From Cupriavidus yeoncheonensis (GTDB lineage: Bacteria; Pseudomonadota; Gammaproteobacteria; Burkholderiales; Burkholderiaceae), in the NCBI RefSeq assembly GCF_905397275.1, contig NZ_CAJPUY010000010.1:186001-250000 (forward strand): DNA of 64,000 nucleotides, given 5' to 3'. The translations under genes and the position numbers were made by a program. The notes under the pieces are model-generated. The model searched no databases and was not told the DNA's origin. It saw only the letters and a program-made list of their open reading frames with translations. This document shows, piece after piece, positions 37,945-47,419 of this stretch (its first letter is position 1; each line of letters starts with the position of its first letter).

Positions 37945-39807
37945 ATGTCACTGATCCTTTCCCGCCGTGACCTGAATTTCGTCCTGTACGAGTGGCTCAA
38001 GGCCGAAGAGCTGAGCCGCATTCCGCGCTACGCCGACCACTCGCGCGAGACCTTCGACGCGGCGCTGGATACCTGCGAGAAGATCGCCACGGACCTGTTC
38101 GCGCCGCACAACAAGAAGAACGACCAGCACGAACCGGAATTCGACGGCGAGACCGTCACCATCATTCCCGAAGTCGGCACCGCGCTGAAGGCCTTCTGCG
38201 AGGCTGGCCTGATGGCCGCCGGGCAGGACTATGAACTGGGCGGCATGCAACTGCCGGTGCTGGTGGAAAAGGCCGGTTTCGCCTACTTCAAGGCCGCCAA
38301 TGTCGGCACCAGTTCCTACCCGTTCCTGACCATCGGCAACGCCAACCTGCTGCTGACGCACGGCACGCCCGCGCAGATCGAGACCTTCGTCAAGCCGGAG
38401 ATGGAAGGCCGCTTCTTCGGCACCATGTGCCTGTCGGAGCCGCAGGCGGGTTCGTCGCTGTCCGACGTCACCACGCGCGCCGAGTACGAAGGCGAATCGC
38501 CGCTCGGGGCGCAATACCGGCTGCGCGGCAACAAGATGTGGATCTCGGCCGGCGAGCATGAGCTGTCGGAGAATATCGTCCACCTCGTGCTGGCCAAGAT
38601 TCCCGGCCCGGACGGCAAGCTGGTGCCGGGCGTGAAGGGCATCTCGCTGTTCATCGTGCCCAAGTACCTGGTCAATGCCGATGGCTCGCTCGGCGAGCAC
38701 AACGACGTGGTGCTCGCCGGGCTGAACCACAAGATGGGCTACCGCGGCACCACCAACTGCCTGCTGAACTTCGGCGAGGGCATCAAGTACCAGCCGGGCG
38801 GCAAGGCCGGCGCGATCGGCTACCTCGTCGGCGAGGCCGGCAAGGGCCTGGCCTGCATGTTCCACATGATGAACGAGGCCCGCATCGGCGTGGGCCTGGG
38901 CGCGGTGACGCTCGGATACACCGGCTACCTGCACGCGCTGGACTATGCACGCAACCGCCCGCAGGGGCGGCCGGTCGGCCCCGGCGGCAAGGATCCCGCC
39001 AGCCCGCAGGTCAGGCTGGTCGAGCACGCGGATATCCGCCGCATGCTGCTGGCACAGAAGAGCTATGTGGAAGGCGGCCTGGCGCTCAACCTGTATTGCG
39101 CGAAGCTCGTCGACGAAGAGCGTGCCGCGGCGACCGCCGGGGATGCGGACGCGCACGGGCGGCTGTCGCTGCTGCTGGACATCCTGACCCCGATCGCCAA
39201 GAGCTGGCCGTCGCAGTGGTGCCTGGAAGCCAATAACCTGGCCATCCAGGTGCATGGCGGCTACGGCTATACCCGCGAATACAACGTCGAGCAGTTCTAC
39301 CGCGACAACCGCCTGAACCCGATCCACGAAGGCACGCACGGCATCCAGGGCCTGGACCTGCTGGGCCGCAAGGTGGTGATGAAGGACGGCGCCGCATTCC
39401 GGCTGCTGGGGGAGCGCGTGCGGGCGACGTGCGAGCGCGCGCTGTCCACCGGCGACACGCAGCTGGCCAGCGAGGCGCGCGCGCTGGGTGCGGCGGCCAC
39501 GCGACTGGCCGAAGTGACCAAGGTGCTGTGGAGCGCTGCCGACGCCAGTGTGACGCTGGCCAACGCCAGCCTCTACCTGGAGGCCTTCGGCCACGTGGTG
39601 GTGGCATGGATCTGGCTGGAGCAGGCGCTGGTGGCGCAGGCCGCGCTGGCACGCGGCGCCAGCGGTGAAGACGAGACTTTCTATCGCGGCAAGCTGGCCG
39701 CGGCAACGTACTTCTCGCGCTGGGAGCTGCCCAGGGTCGGCCCGCAACTCGAATTGCTGGCCACGCTGGATCGCACCACGCTGGACATGCAGGACGCCTG
39801 GTTCTGA
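37945..39807 (+). CDS. fadE: Acyl-CoA dehydrogenase, long form with C-terminal extension
   Basis: FAD enzyme for the first step of beta-oxidation. 620 residues, the long class. Contains CLSEPQAGSSLSDVTTRAE and GNKMWISAGEHEL (flavin-side motifs), NEARIGVGLGAVTLGYTGYLHALDYARNRPQGR, and the C-terminal catalytic region YTREYNVEQFYRDNRLNPIHEGTHGIQGLDLLG, where Glu in HEGTHG is the expected base. A further about 150-residue helical domain follows. ACGGAGA precedes the ATG at 37945. Confidence 0.92.
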   Translation: MSLILSRRDLNFVLYEWLKAEELSRIPRYADHSRETFDAALDTCEKIATDLFAPHNKKNDQHEPEFDGETVTIIPEVGTALKAFCEAGLMAAGQDYELGGMQLPVLVEKAGFAYFKAANVGTSSYPFLTIGNANLLLTHGTPAQIETFVKPEMEGRFFGTMCLSEPQAGSSLSDVTTRAEYEGESPLGAQYRLRGNKMWISAGEHELSENIVHLVLAKIPGPDGKLVPGVKGISLFIVPKYLVNADGSLGEHNDVVLAGLNHKMGYRGTTNCLLNFGEGIKYQPGGKAGAIGYLVGEAGKGLACMFHMMNEARIGVGLGAVTLGYTGYLHALDYARNRPQGRPVGPGGKDPASPQVRLVEHADIRRMLLAQKSYVEGGLALNLYCAKLVDEERAAATAGDADAHGRLSLLLDILTPIAKSWPSQWCLEANNLAIQVHGGYGYTREYNVEQFYRDNRLNPIHEGTHGIQGLDLLGRKVVMKDGAAFRLLGERVRATCERALSTGDTQLASEARALGAAATRLAEVTKVLWSAADASVTLANASLYLEAFGHVVVAWIWLEQALVAQAALARGASGEDETFYRGKLAAATYFSRWELPRVGPQLELLATLDRTTLDMQDAWF

Positions 39808-39853
39808 CCGGCGCCGCCATTCCCAATATCGAGCATCATCTAGGAACCGAACC

Positions 39854-40636
39854 ATGCGTACCATCCAGCAATTGTTTGATCTGAAGGGCCGTACCGCGCT
39901 GATCACCGGCGGGTCGCGCGGGCTTGGCCTGCAGATTGCCGAAGCGCTCGGCGAGCAGGGCGCGCGCCTGGTGTTGTCCGCGCGCAAGGCTGACGAACTG
40001 CAGGCCGCGCAGGCGCACCTGAAATCGCGCGGCATCGAAGCCGACTGGATCGCCGCCGACGGCGCGCAGGAGGCCGACATTGCCCGCCTGGCCGACGAAG
40101 CGCTGGCCAGGCTGGGCCACGTCGACATCCTCGTCAACAATGCCGGCGCCACCTGGGGTGCCCCCGCTGAAGACCACCCGGTCGAGGCCTGGGACAAGGT
40201 GATGAACCTGAACATCCGCGGCCTGTTCCTGCTGAGCCAGCGCATCGGCAAGCTGTCGATGATTCCGCGCCGCTATGGCCGCATCATCAACGTCGCGTCG
40301 ATTGCCGGCCTCTCGGGCAACCCGCCGGGGTCGATGGAGACCATCGCCTACAACACCTCGAAGGGCGCCGTGGTCAACTTCACGCGCACGCTGGCGGGCG
40401 AGTGGGGCGAGCACAACATCACCGTCAACGCGCTCGCGCCGGGCTTCTTCCCGTCGAAGATGACCCAGGGCTCGCTCGATCGCATGGGCGTCGATGCCAT
40501 GTGCGCGGGCGTGCCGCTGCACCGCCTTGGCGACGACGAAGACCTGAAGGGCGCCGCACTGCTGTTCGCAAGCGATGCCGGCAAGCACATCACCGGCCAG
40601 ATCCTGGCGGTGGACGGCGGCGTCAGCGCGGTCTGA
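39854..40636 (+). CDS. SDR family oxidoreductase (beta-oxidation operon)
   Basis: NAD(P)-dependent short-chain dehydrogenase, 260 residues. Cofactor motif TGGSRGLG at 18-25, NNAG at 95-98, catalytic Ser149, Tyr166 and Lys170 (YNTSK). The C-terminus DVxxAALLFASDAGKHITGQILAVDGG-type ending is common in 3-oxoacyl reductase and gluconate 5-dehydrogenase relatives. Lies 46 bases after the acyl-CoA dehydrogenase gene. Substrate is unknown; a hydroxyacyl-CoA or hydroxy acid is plausible from the context. Confidence 0.85.
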   Translation: MRTIQQLFDLKGRTALITGGSRGLGLQIAEALGEQGARLVLSARKADELQAAQAHLKSRGIEADWIAADGAQEADIARLADEALARLGHVDILVNNAGATWGAPAEDHPVEAWDKVMNLNIRGLFLLSQRIGKLSMIPRRYGRIINVASIAGLSGNPPGSMETIAYNTSKGAVVNFTRTLAGEWGEHNITVNALAPGFFPSKMTQGSLDRMGVDAMCAGVPLHRLGDDEDLKGAALLFASDAGKHITGQILAVDGGVSAV

Positions 40637-40693
40637 CGGCGGTCCGCGCACTGTCCGAGCGATCGTCGGAGTTTGCGGCAATAATGCGGAACC

Positions 40694-40724
40694 GGTGCCG
40701 GCGGCATAGCCAGCCGCCGGCACC
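40694..40724 (+). other. GC hairpin before the thioesterase gene
   Basis: Perfect 12-bp stem GGTGCCGGCGGC / GCCGCCGGCACC with loop ATAGCCA, no T run. A weaker dyad centred on CGATCG (40654-40670) lies just upstream. Confidence 0.6.
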
Positions 40725-40754
40725 ACACCATCCCCCACACCGAATCGCATTGCC

Positions 40755-41192
40755 ATGAACCAGTACACCGGCTCGCTGAGCCATATCCCTTTCCTTGCCG
40801 ATCTCGGCGTGACCTGCAGCCTGGCGGAAGGCGGACGCAGCGAGATCTCGCTGCCGATCGAAAATCGCCACCAGAACAGCTGGGACATGGCCCACGGCGG
40901 CGTGATCATGACGCTGCTCGACGTGGCCATGGCGGTGGCCGGCCGCAGCAGCGATGCCGATGGCCGTGGCGTGGTCACCATCGAGATGAAGAGCAGCTTC
41001 ATGGCGCCGGGGCGCGGCCACCTGACCGCGCGCGGCACCACCGTGCACCGCACCACCACCATGGTGTTCTGCGAGGCCGAGATCGTCGATGCCGACGGCA
41101 AGACCGTGGCGCGGAGCTCGGGCACGTTCAAGTACATCCGACGCATGCCGCCGCAGCGTCCGGGCGCGACCGATACCGGCGCCGACGGCTGA
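40755..41192 (+). CDS. PaaI-type hotdog-fold thioesterase
   Basis: Small acyl-CoA thioesterase, 145 residues. The core NSWDMAHGGVIMTLLDVAMAVAGR is the PaaI signature (HGG followed by a catalytic-side Asp), with VTIEMKSSFMAPGRG as the second strand pair. It may release free acids and CoA when beta-oxidation stalls. No strong ribosome site precedes the ATG at 40755. Confidence 0.85.
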   Translation: MNQYTGSLSHIPFLADLGVTCSLAEGGRSEISLPIENRHQNSWDMAHGGVIMTLLDVAMAVAGRSSDADGRGVVTIEMKSSFMAPGRGHLTARGTTVHRTTTMVFCEAEIVDADGKTVARSSGTFKYIRRMPPQRPGATDTGADG

Positions 41193-41305
41193 GCGCCGGC
41201 GCCGCAAGCACCGGGAGCGGTGTGGCCGCTCCCGCATCGCAGACCAGTTTCCACGCAGTTTCCTGCAGTCCGCAGTTTTCCAACTCCCATTGGAAGGAAC
41301 CGACC

Positions 41306-42316
41306 ATGTCCAACACATTCAAGCGCATCGTCCTCGCATCGCGTCCCGAAGGCGCGGTGACGTCCGCCAACTTCCGGCTGGAAGAAGTGCCCGTGCCGCA
41401 GATTGCCGACGGACAGGTGCTGGTGCGCAACCACTACCTGTCGCTGGACCCGTATATGCGCGGCCGCATGAACGAAAGCAAGTCCTACGCCGTGCCGCAG
41501 CCGCTCAACGAAGTGATGATCGGCGGCACGGTCGGCGAAGTCGTGGCCAGCAAGAACGCCAGGTTCAAGGTCGGCGACAAGGTCATTGGCATGTTCGGCT
41601 GGCAGGAGATGGCCGTGAGCGACGGCACCGGCATGCAGCCGGTCGATACCACGCATCTGCCGCTGTCGGCCTACCTTGGCTCGGTCGGCATGCCGGGCGT
41701 GACCGCGTGGTACGGCCTGAACAAGATCATCCAGCCCAAGGCCGGCCAGACGGTGGTGGTCAGCGCCGCGTCGGGCGCGGTCGGCAGCGTGGTGGGGCAG
41801 CTTGCCAAGCTGGCCGGCTGCCGTGCCGTGGGCTTTGCGGGCGGCCAGGACAAGTGCGACTACGTGGTCAACGAACTCGGCTTCGACGCGTGTATCGACT
41901 ACAAGGCGGCCAAGGATTCGAAGGAGCTCTACACCATGCTCAAGGCGGCCACGCCCGATGGCATTGACGGCTACTTCGAGAACGTCGGCGGCGACATCCT
42001 CGACGCGGTGCTGACGCGCATGAACGCGTTCGGCCGCATCGCCATGTGCGGCATGATCGCGGGCTATGACGGCCAGCCGCTGCCGCTGAAGAACCCGCAG
42101 CTGATCCTGGTGTCGCGCCTGACCATCGAGGGCTTTATCGTGTCCGAGCACATGGACGTGTGGCCGCAGGCGCTGAAGGAGCTGGGCACGGCCGTCGCGC
42201 AGGGCAAGATCAAGTTCCGCGAATCCGTCGCACAGGGCCTGGAAAGCGCGCCGGAAGCGTTCATGGGCCTGCTCAAGGGCAAGAACTTCGGCAAGCAACT
42301 GGTGAAGCTGGTGTAA
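41306..42316 (+). CDS. NADP-dependent MDR oxidoreductase (prostaglandin reductase-like)
   Basis: Zinc-free medium-chain reductase acting on alpha,beta-unsaturated carbonyls. 336 residues. Family stretches are NHYLSLDPYMRGRM near the N-terminus, GSVGMPGVTAWYGL, the nucleotide motif VVSAASGAVGSVVGQLAKLAGCRAVG and GYFENVGGDILDAVL. TGGAAGGAACC precedes the ATG at 41306. The frame is open further upstream. In this operon it could reduce enoyl intermediates or their aldehydes. Confidence 0.88.
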   Translation: MSNTFKRIVLASRPEGAVTSANFRLEEVPVPQIADGQVLVRNHYLSLDPYMRGRMNESKSYAVPQPLNEVMIGGTVGEVVASKNARFKVGDKVIGMFGWQEMAVSDGTGMQPVDTTHLPLSAYLGSVGMPGVTAWYGLNKIIQPKAGQTVVVSAASGAVGSVVGQLAKLAGCRAVGFAGGQDKCDYVVNELGFDACIDYKAAKDSKELYTMLKAATPDGIDGYFENVGGDILDAVLTRMNAFGRIAMCGMIAGYDGQPLPLKNPQLILVSRLTIEGFIVSEHMDVWPQALKELGTAVAQGKIKFRESVAQGLESAPEAFMGLLKGKNFGKQLVKLV

Positions 42317-42385
42317 GCGGCACAGGCGGCGCCGGCCGCGCGCGGCCGGCAGACAGGCTTAGAAGCACAACCACAGGAGACACCC

Positions 42386-43231
42386 ATGAACGCACCGCAA
42401 GCCCGGCCCGCACCCGACGACGAGATCGGCGCCGGCCTGTCCGAAGAGGTCAAGGCCCGCTACCGCAACCTGCCGCGCCCGCCGCAGTTCGACACGCCGG
42501 CGCAGGAACGCCTGCACCGCAAGCAGCGCCTGGCCGCGGCGTTCCGGTTGTTCTCCAAATTCGGTTTCGACGAGGGCGTGGCCGGCCATATCACCGCGCG
42601 CGACCCCGAGTTCACCGACACCTTCTGGGTCAACCCGTTCGGCGTGCATTTCAGCCAGGTGACGGTGTCGAACCTGATCCGTTGCGACCATCACGGCAAC
42701 GTGGTCGAAGGCGACTACCCCGTCAACGCGGCGGCGTTCGCGATCCATTCGCGCGTACACCAGACCCGCTCCGACGCCGTGGCCGCTGCGCATTCGCACA
42801 GCATCTATGGCCGCGCATGGTCCACGCTGGGCCGTCCGCTCGATCCGCTCACGCAGGACGTCTGCGCGTTCTACCACGACCACGCGGTCTATGACGACTT
42901 CGGCGGCGTGGTGGTGGAGCTGGACGAGGGCCAGCGCATCGCCAACGCGCTGGGGCCGAACAAGGCCGCCATCCTGCAGAACCACGGGCTGCTGACGGTG
43001 GGCAAGACCGTCGACGAGGCCGCGTGGTGGTTCATCACGATGGAGCGTTCGTGCCAGGTGCAACTGCTGGCCGAGGCGGCTGCCGCGCGCACCAATGCAC
43101 CGCTCAAGGTCATCTCCGAGGCGGCCGCGCGCCAGGCTTACTCGATCGTCGGCACCGCGCAGGCGGGCTGGTTCCAGTTCCAGCCGCTGTATGCCCGCAT
43201 CGTCAAAGAGCAGCCCGACCTGCTGGACTGA
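42386..43231 (+). CDS. Class II aldolase/adducin family protein
   Basis: 281 residues with the zinc-binding fold of fuculose aldolase. Visible: FDEGVAGHITARDP (usual GNISxR region, altered), AAAHSHSIYGRAW with the HxH pair, QNHGLLTVGKTVDEAAWWF with the third His. Function is unknown. Members of this long, bacterial adducin-like group are often listed as hypothetical and occur in catabolic operons. ACAGGAGAC precedes the ATG. It lies between the MDR reductase and an SDR gene. Confidence 0.8.
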   Translation: MNAPQARPAPDDEIGAGLSEEVKARYRNLPRPPQFDTPAQERLHRKQRLAAAFRLFSKFGFDEGVAGHITARDPEFTDTFWVNPFGVHFSQVTVSNLIRCDHHGNVVEGDYPVNAAAFAIHSRVHQTRSDAVAAAHSHSIYGRAWSTLGRPLDPLTQDVCAFYHDHAVYDDFGGVVVELDEGQRIANALGPNKAAILQNHGLLTVGKTVDEAAWWFITMERSCQVQLLAEAAAARTNAPLKVISEAAARQAYSIVGTAQAGWFQFQPLYARIVKEQPDLLD

Positions 43232-43235
43232 CACC

Positions 43236-44048
43236 ATGACCCCGTATACCGGCAGGGTGGTACTGATCACGGGCGCATCGGACGGCATCGGCGCAGAGCT
43301 GGCGATGCTGCTGGCGCAGCAAGGTGCCAGGCTGGCACTGGCTGCGCGCCGGCTGGAACTGCTGCACGCGCTGGCGAGCCGCATCCAGGCCATGCACCCG
43401 CACGCCGAGATCGCGGTGTGGCGCACCGATGTGTCCGACGAGTCGGCCTGCACGCGGCTGATCGCGGACGTGGTCGCGCACTACGGCGGGCTGGACGCAC
43501 TGGTCAACAACGCCGGCGTCTCCGCGCACGGCTACTTTGAGCAAGTTTCCGACTACGGCTACTACGAGAAGGTCATGCGCGTGAATTACTTCGGCGCGAT
43601 GTGGTGCACACGCGCGGCGCTGCCGCACCTGCGTGCGCGCCGCGGCCTGATGGTGGCGGTGTCGAGCCTGGCCGGCAAGGTCGGCGTGCCCGGGCGCACG
43701 GCCTATTCGGCCAGCAAGTTCGCGCTGGCGGGCTTCTGCGAGGCGCTGCGCTGCGAGCTGCACGGCAGCGGCGTGGATATCTGCGTGGTGTTCCCCGGCG
43801 TGGTGGCGACGGATACGCGCGTCAACGGTTTCGGACCCGACGGCCGGGCGCTCGGTGAAAGCCGGTTGCGCGAAGACGATGCCATGACCGCGCAGGAATG
43901 CGCGCGCCAGATGCTGGCCGCCATGACTGCGCGCAAGCGCGAACTGGTCATGACGGCGAAGGGCAAGCTCGGACAGTGGATGAAGCTGCTGGCTCCGGCG
44001 ATGGTGGATCGCATGGCGCGGAAGGCGTTGAAGCAGGCAGGCCGCTGA
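43236..44048 (+). CDS. SDR family oxidoreductase
   Basis: 270 residues. TGASDGIG at 12-19, NNAG at 91-94, catalytic Ser143/144, Tyr157 and Lys161 (YSASK). The long C-terminal tail (EDDAMTAQECARQMLAAMTARKRELVMTAKGKL) places it with DHRS7-like or dehydrogenase/reductase SDRs whose tail may lie at the membrane. It begins 4 bases after the aldolase-like gene, so the two are translated from one message. Confidence 0.84.
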   Translation: MTPYTGRVVLITGASDGIGAELAMLLAQQGARLALAARRLELLHALASRIQAMHPHAEIAVWRTDVSDESACTRLIADVVAHYGGLDALVNNAGVSAHGYFEQVSDYGYYEKVMRVNYFGAMWCTRAALPHLRARRGLMVAVSSLAGKVGVPGRTAYSASKFALAGFCEALRCELHGSGVDICVVFPGVVATDTRVNGFGPDGRALGESRLREDDAMTAQECARQMLAAMTARKRELVMTAKGKLGQWMKLLAPAMVDRMARKALKQAGR

Positions 44049-44108
44049 GCCGGTTCGGAAGCGGCCGGCCAGAACGGTAAGAAGTGGACAGCGAGAGGAG
44101 ACAGGGAC

Positions 44109-45011
44109 ATGAAGCAATTCGAAGGCAGGGTAGCCGTCATCACGGGTGGCGCTTCGGGTTTTGGCAAGGAATTTGCGCGCACCGGCGCGGCGCTTGGCAT
44201 GAAGCTGGTGCTTGCGGATGTGCAGCAGGATGCGCTGGACGCCGCCGTGGCCGAACTGAAGGCGCAAGGTGCCGAGGTGATCGGCGTGCGCACCGATGTA
44301 TCGCGCGGTGAGCAGGTGCAGGCGCTGGCCGACGCGGCCATGGAGCGCTTTGGGCAGGTCAACGTGCTGTTCAATAACGCCGGCGTCGGGGCGGGCGGCC
44401 TGCTGTGGGAAAACTCGCTGAAGGACTGGGAGTGGGTGCTGGGCGTGAACCTGTACGGCGTGATCCACGGCGTGCGCATCTTCACGCCGCTGATGCTGGC
44501 CGCAGCCGCGCAGGACCCGACGTACCAGGCCCACATCGTCAACACGGCGTCGATGGCCGGCCTGCTCAGCCCGCCGGCCATGGGCGTATACAACGTCTCC
44601 AAGCACGCCGTAGTGACGCTGACCGAAACGCTCTACCAGGATCTCGGGCTCGTCACCGGGCAGGTGCGCTGCTCGGTGCTGTGCCCGTATTTCGTGCCGA
44701 CGGGCATCAACCAGTCGCAGCGCAACCGGCCCACGGACCTGGCGAACGACGCGCCGCCGACACGTTCACAGCTGGTGTCGCAGGCGCTGACGGACAAGGC
44801 GGTCACTTCCGGCAAGGTTACGGCCGAGGACGTGGCGCGCAAGACCTTCGATGCCATCCGCGAGGAAAGCTTCTATATTTATTCGCACCCGCAGGCCCTC
44901 GCACCCGTGCAGCAGCGTTTCGAGGACATCATCGGCCAGCGCAATCCGGGCGATCCGTTCGCGGACAAGCCAGAGGTGCGCGCCGGCCTGGTTGCCGCGC
45001 TGCGCGGCTGA
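44109..45011 (+). CDS. SDR family oxidoreductase
   Basis: 300 residues. TGGASGFG at 12-19, NNAG at 89-92, catalytic Ser148, Tyr161 and Lys165 (YNVSK). An insertion at AAAAQDPTYQAHIVN and a C-terminal extension (SFYIYSHPQALAPVQQRFEDIIGQRNPGDPF) are typical of a group seen beside acyl-CoA and epoxide-hydrolase genes. AGAGGAGACAGGG precedes the ATG. Substrate unknown. Confidence 0.84.
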   Translation: MKQFEGRVAVITGGASGFGKEFARTGAALGMKLVLADVQQDALDAAVAELKAQGAEVIGVRTDVSRGEQVQALADAAMERFGQVNVLFNNAGVGAGGLLWENSLKDWEWVLGVNLYGVIHGVRIFTPLMLAAAAQDPTYQAHIVNTASMAGLLSPPAMGVYNVSKHAVVTLTETLYQDLGLVTGQVRCSVLCPYFVPTGINQSQRNRPTDLANDAPPTRSQLVSQALTDKAVTSGKVTAEDVARKTFDAIREESFYIYSHPQALAPVQQRFEDIIGQRNPGDPFADKPEVRAGLVAALRG

Positions 45012-45054
45012 CGCCACGCAAAGAACCCAACGAGGCCCGCGCATGGAGGACGCC

Positions 45055-45975
45055 ATGACCGCTCCCGCCGTAATCCGCCATCTGCAGTTTGCCGGCCTGC
45101 CCAACGGCACGCGCCTGCACTACGCCAGCGCCGGGGAGCGCGGCAAGCCGCTGATGCTGTTCGTGCATGGTTTTCCGGAGTTCTGGTTTGAATGGGAAGC
45201 CCAGCTCGCCGAATTCGGCCGCACCCACTTTGCGGTGGCACCGGACCTGCGCGGCTTCAACCTGTCGAGCAAGCCAGAGGCCGTCGACGCTTACCGCCCG
45301 CGCCATATCGTCGAGGACCTGGTGCAATTCGTCGCCGCGCTCGGCTACGAACGCTGCATCGCCGTGGCCCACGACTGGGGCGGGGCGATCTGCTGGAACC
45401 TTGCCATCCAGTTCCCGCAACTGGTCGAGCAGCTGGTGATCATCAATTCGCCGCATCCGTACCTGTTCGCGAAAGCGCTGTGTACCGATCCGCAGCAGCA
45501 GGCGGCCTCGGCCTACATGAACTGGCTGCGCCGCCCGGGCTCCGAGGAAGTCCTGGCCGCCAACGACTTCGCGATGCTGGAAAGCATGCTCACCGCTGGC
45601 GGCGAGCAGCCTGCGCCGTGGTTCAGCGGCGAGACGCGGCAGAAGTACCTGGCCGCGTGGGCGCAGCCGGGCGAGGGCGATTCGCACTCGCTGTCGGGAG
45701 GGGTCAACTATTACCGGGCTTCGCCGATGCACCCTCCGGGGCCGGGCGAACCGCCACCGGACATCTCCCGGCTCGATCCGGCCGCTTTCGTGGTGCGCGT
45801 GCCAACCTTCGTGATCTGGGGCGAACGGGACCGCGCGCTGCCGAAGTCGCTGCTCGACGGGCTCGACCAGTTTGTGCCGGACATGCGGCTGGAGCGCATT
45901 CCGGACGGCACGCACTGGGTGGTGCATGAGCAGCCGGAGCTGGTCAACCGGCTGATACGCAGCGCGCTGAAGTAG
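45055..45975 (+). CDS. Alpha/beta hydrolase, epoxide-hydrolase-like
   Basis: 306 residues. HGFPEFWFEW (oxyanion HGxP), nucleophile Asp107 in AHDWGGAICW, and a C-terminal His in DGTHWVVHEQPE. An Asp nucleophile with HGFPE marks epoxide hydrolases or haloacetate dehalogenases rather than Ser esterases. The lid Tyr pair is suggested by NYYRAS. Starts at 45055 (GGAGGA four bases upstream) or 45043; the first gives MTAPAVIRH. Last gene of the plus-strand array. Confidence 0.84.
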   Translation: MTAPAVIRHLQFAGLPNGTRLHYASAGERGKPLMLFVHGFPEFWFEWEAQLAEFGRTHFAVAPDLRGFNLSSKPEAVDAYRPRHIVEDLVQFVAALGYERCIAVAHDWGGAICWNLAIQFPQLVEQLVIINSPHPYLFAKALCTDPQQQAASAYMNWLRRPGSEEVLAANDFAMLESMLTAGGEQPAPWFSGETRQKYLAAWAQPGEGDSHSLSGGVNYYRASPMHPPGPGEPPPDISRLDPAAFVVRVPTFVIWGERDRALPKSLLDGLDQFVPDMRLERIPDGTHWVVHEQPELVNRLIRSALK

Positions 45976-46129
45976 CGGCGAGCGCTGGCTTTTCGCGCGG
46001 GTGGAATGGCTGCCGGGCCGTAACTGGCCGGGTCGCCCGCGCGGGAACTGTCCCTGTCTGCCGGCAGGCCGGGGTGGTAGATTGCCGCGAGGATATCGCG
46101 CAATCCCCCTGCGCAACACGGAGCAGGCA

Positions 46130-46834
46130 ATGAAGACCATCGGGCTGATCGGCGGCATGAGCTGGGAATCGTCCGCCGAATACTACCGGCTCATCAACCA
46201 GGGCATGAAAGCACGCCTGGGAGGGCACCGCAATGCGCGCAGCATCATGGCCACGGTGTGCTTCGAGGAGATCAAGGCGCTGCAGCACGATGGGCGCTGG
46301 GACGAACTTGGCGTGCTGATGCAGCAGGCTGCCCGGCAGGTGGAAGCCGGGGGTGCCGACTTCGTGCTGCTGTGTACCAATACCATGCACCGCGTGGCCC
46401 CGGCGATCGAAGCGGCGCTGTCGGTGCCGTTCGTCCATATCGTCGACCCGACCGCCCTGGCGCTGCAACAAGCAGGCATCGGCCGTGTCGCGCTGCTCGG
46501 CACGCGCTTCACCATGGAGCAGGATTTCTACCGCGGCCGGATGCAGGACCGCCACGGCATCGAGATCCTGGTTCCGGACGAGGCCGACCGCGCCATCGTG
46601 CACGACATCATCTATGACGAACTGTGCCACGGCATGATTCGCGAGGCGGCGCGCGCGGAATTCCGGCGCATTATCGGCGAACTCGCGACGCGCGGCGCGC
46701 AGGGCGTGATCCTCGGCTGCACCGAGATCACACTGCTGGTCAGTCCGCGGGACAGCGTGCTGCCGGTGTTCGATACCACCGCGCTGCATGCGCAGGCCGC
46801 GGTGGCAATGGCCGATGATGGCGCTATCTCATAG
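46130..46834 (+). CDS. Aspartate/glutamate racemase family protein
   Basis: 234 residues. The fold markers TIGLIGGMSWESSAEYYRLIN, LLCTNTMH (Cys82) and LGCTEITLL (Cys197) give the two-Cys acid/base pair of cofactor-independent racemases of the YgeA/aspartate racemase group. The ATG at 46130 gives the usual start MKTIGLIGGMSWES. Its stop lies six bases from the stop of the convergent macrodomain gene. Confidence 0.88.
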   Translation: MKTIGLIGGMSWESSAEYYRLINQGMKARLGGHRNARSIMATVCFEEIKALQHDGRWDELGVLMQQAARQVEAGGADFVLLCTNTMHRVAPAIEAALSVPFVHIVDPTALALQQAGIGRVALLGTRFTMEQDFYRGRMQDRHGIEILVPDEADRAIVHDIIYDELCHGMIREAARAEFRRIIGELATRGAQGVILGCTEITLLVSPRDSVLPVFDTTALHAQAAVAMADDGAIS

Positions 46835-46840
46835 ACGCCG

Positions 46841-47362
46841 TCAGGACAGGCGCTCGCGGTACAGCTTGTAGTTCTCGTCGTCGAAGCAGACGAACGTCAC
46901 CTGTTCGATGCCGCGTGCCGTGGCCAAAGCCTCGCGCACCGCACGGATGGCAATATCGGCCGCGCGCTCCCGCGGAAAGCCGTAGATGCCGGTGCTGATA
47001 TTGGGAAAGGCAATGGTGCGCAGATGATGTTCCGCGGCCAGCCGGATGCAGTTGCGGTAGGCGCTGGCCAGTTGTGCGTCTTCGTCCCTTGCGCCGCCAT
47101 GCCAGACCGGACCGACCGCATGGATGACGTACGGTGCGGGCAGCAGCCCGCCGGTGGTGATCACCGCCTCGCCGGTGGGGCAACCACCCTGCTTGTCGCG
47201 GATGGCCTTGCACGCCGCCATGATCGCGGGTCCGCCGGCACCATGGATGGCGCCGTCCACACCGCCGCCGCCGAGCAGGCCGCTGTTGGCCGCATTGACG
47301 ACTGCATCGACTTCCATCCGGGTAATGTCGCCATGCACAACCTGCAAATGTTCACCATTCAT
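46841..47362 (-). CDS. Macrodomain protein, O-acetyl-ADP-ribose deacetylase type
   Basis: 173 residues, a single macrodomain that binds ADP-ribose. VDAVVNAANSGLLGGGGVDGAIHGAGG is the MacroD-type catalytic loop, with HAVGPVW and FPNISTGIYGFP as ligand loops. Expected to hydrolyse O-acetyl-ADP-ribose or mono-ADP-ribose esters (YmdB-like). The ATG at 47362 begins MNGEHLQVVHGDIT. The alcohol dehydrogenase gene lies 57 bases upstream on the same strand. Confidence 0.9.
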   Translation of the reverse strand: MNGEHLQVVHGDITRMEVDAVVNAANSGLLGGGGVDGAIHGAGGPAIMAACKAIRDKQGGCPTGEAVITTGGLLPAPYVIHAVGPVWHGGARDEDAQLASAYRNCIRLAAEHHLRTIAFPNISTGIYGFPRERAADIAIRAVREALATARGIEQVTFVCFDDENYKLYRERLS

Positions 47363-47419
47363 TCGCTGTCTCCCGCAGTGGATGAGTGAGCGCCCCGGGC
47401 CGGCCAAGGCCAGGCTGGC

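Noticed and set aside
39854..45011. The three SDR genes as a recent tandem duplication
   Set aside because: Their lengths (260, 270 and 300), cofactor motifs and C-termini differ clearly, so they are separate family members.
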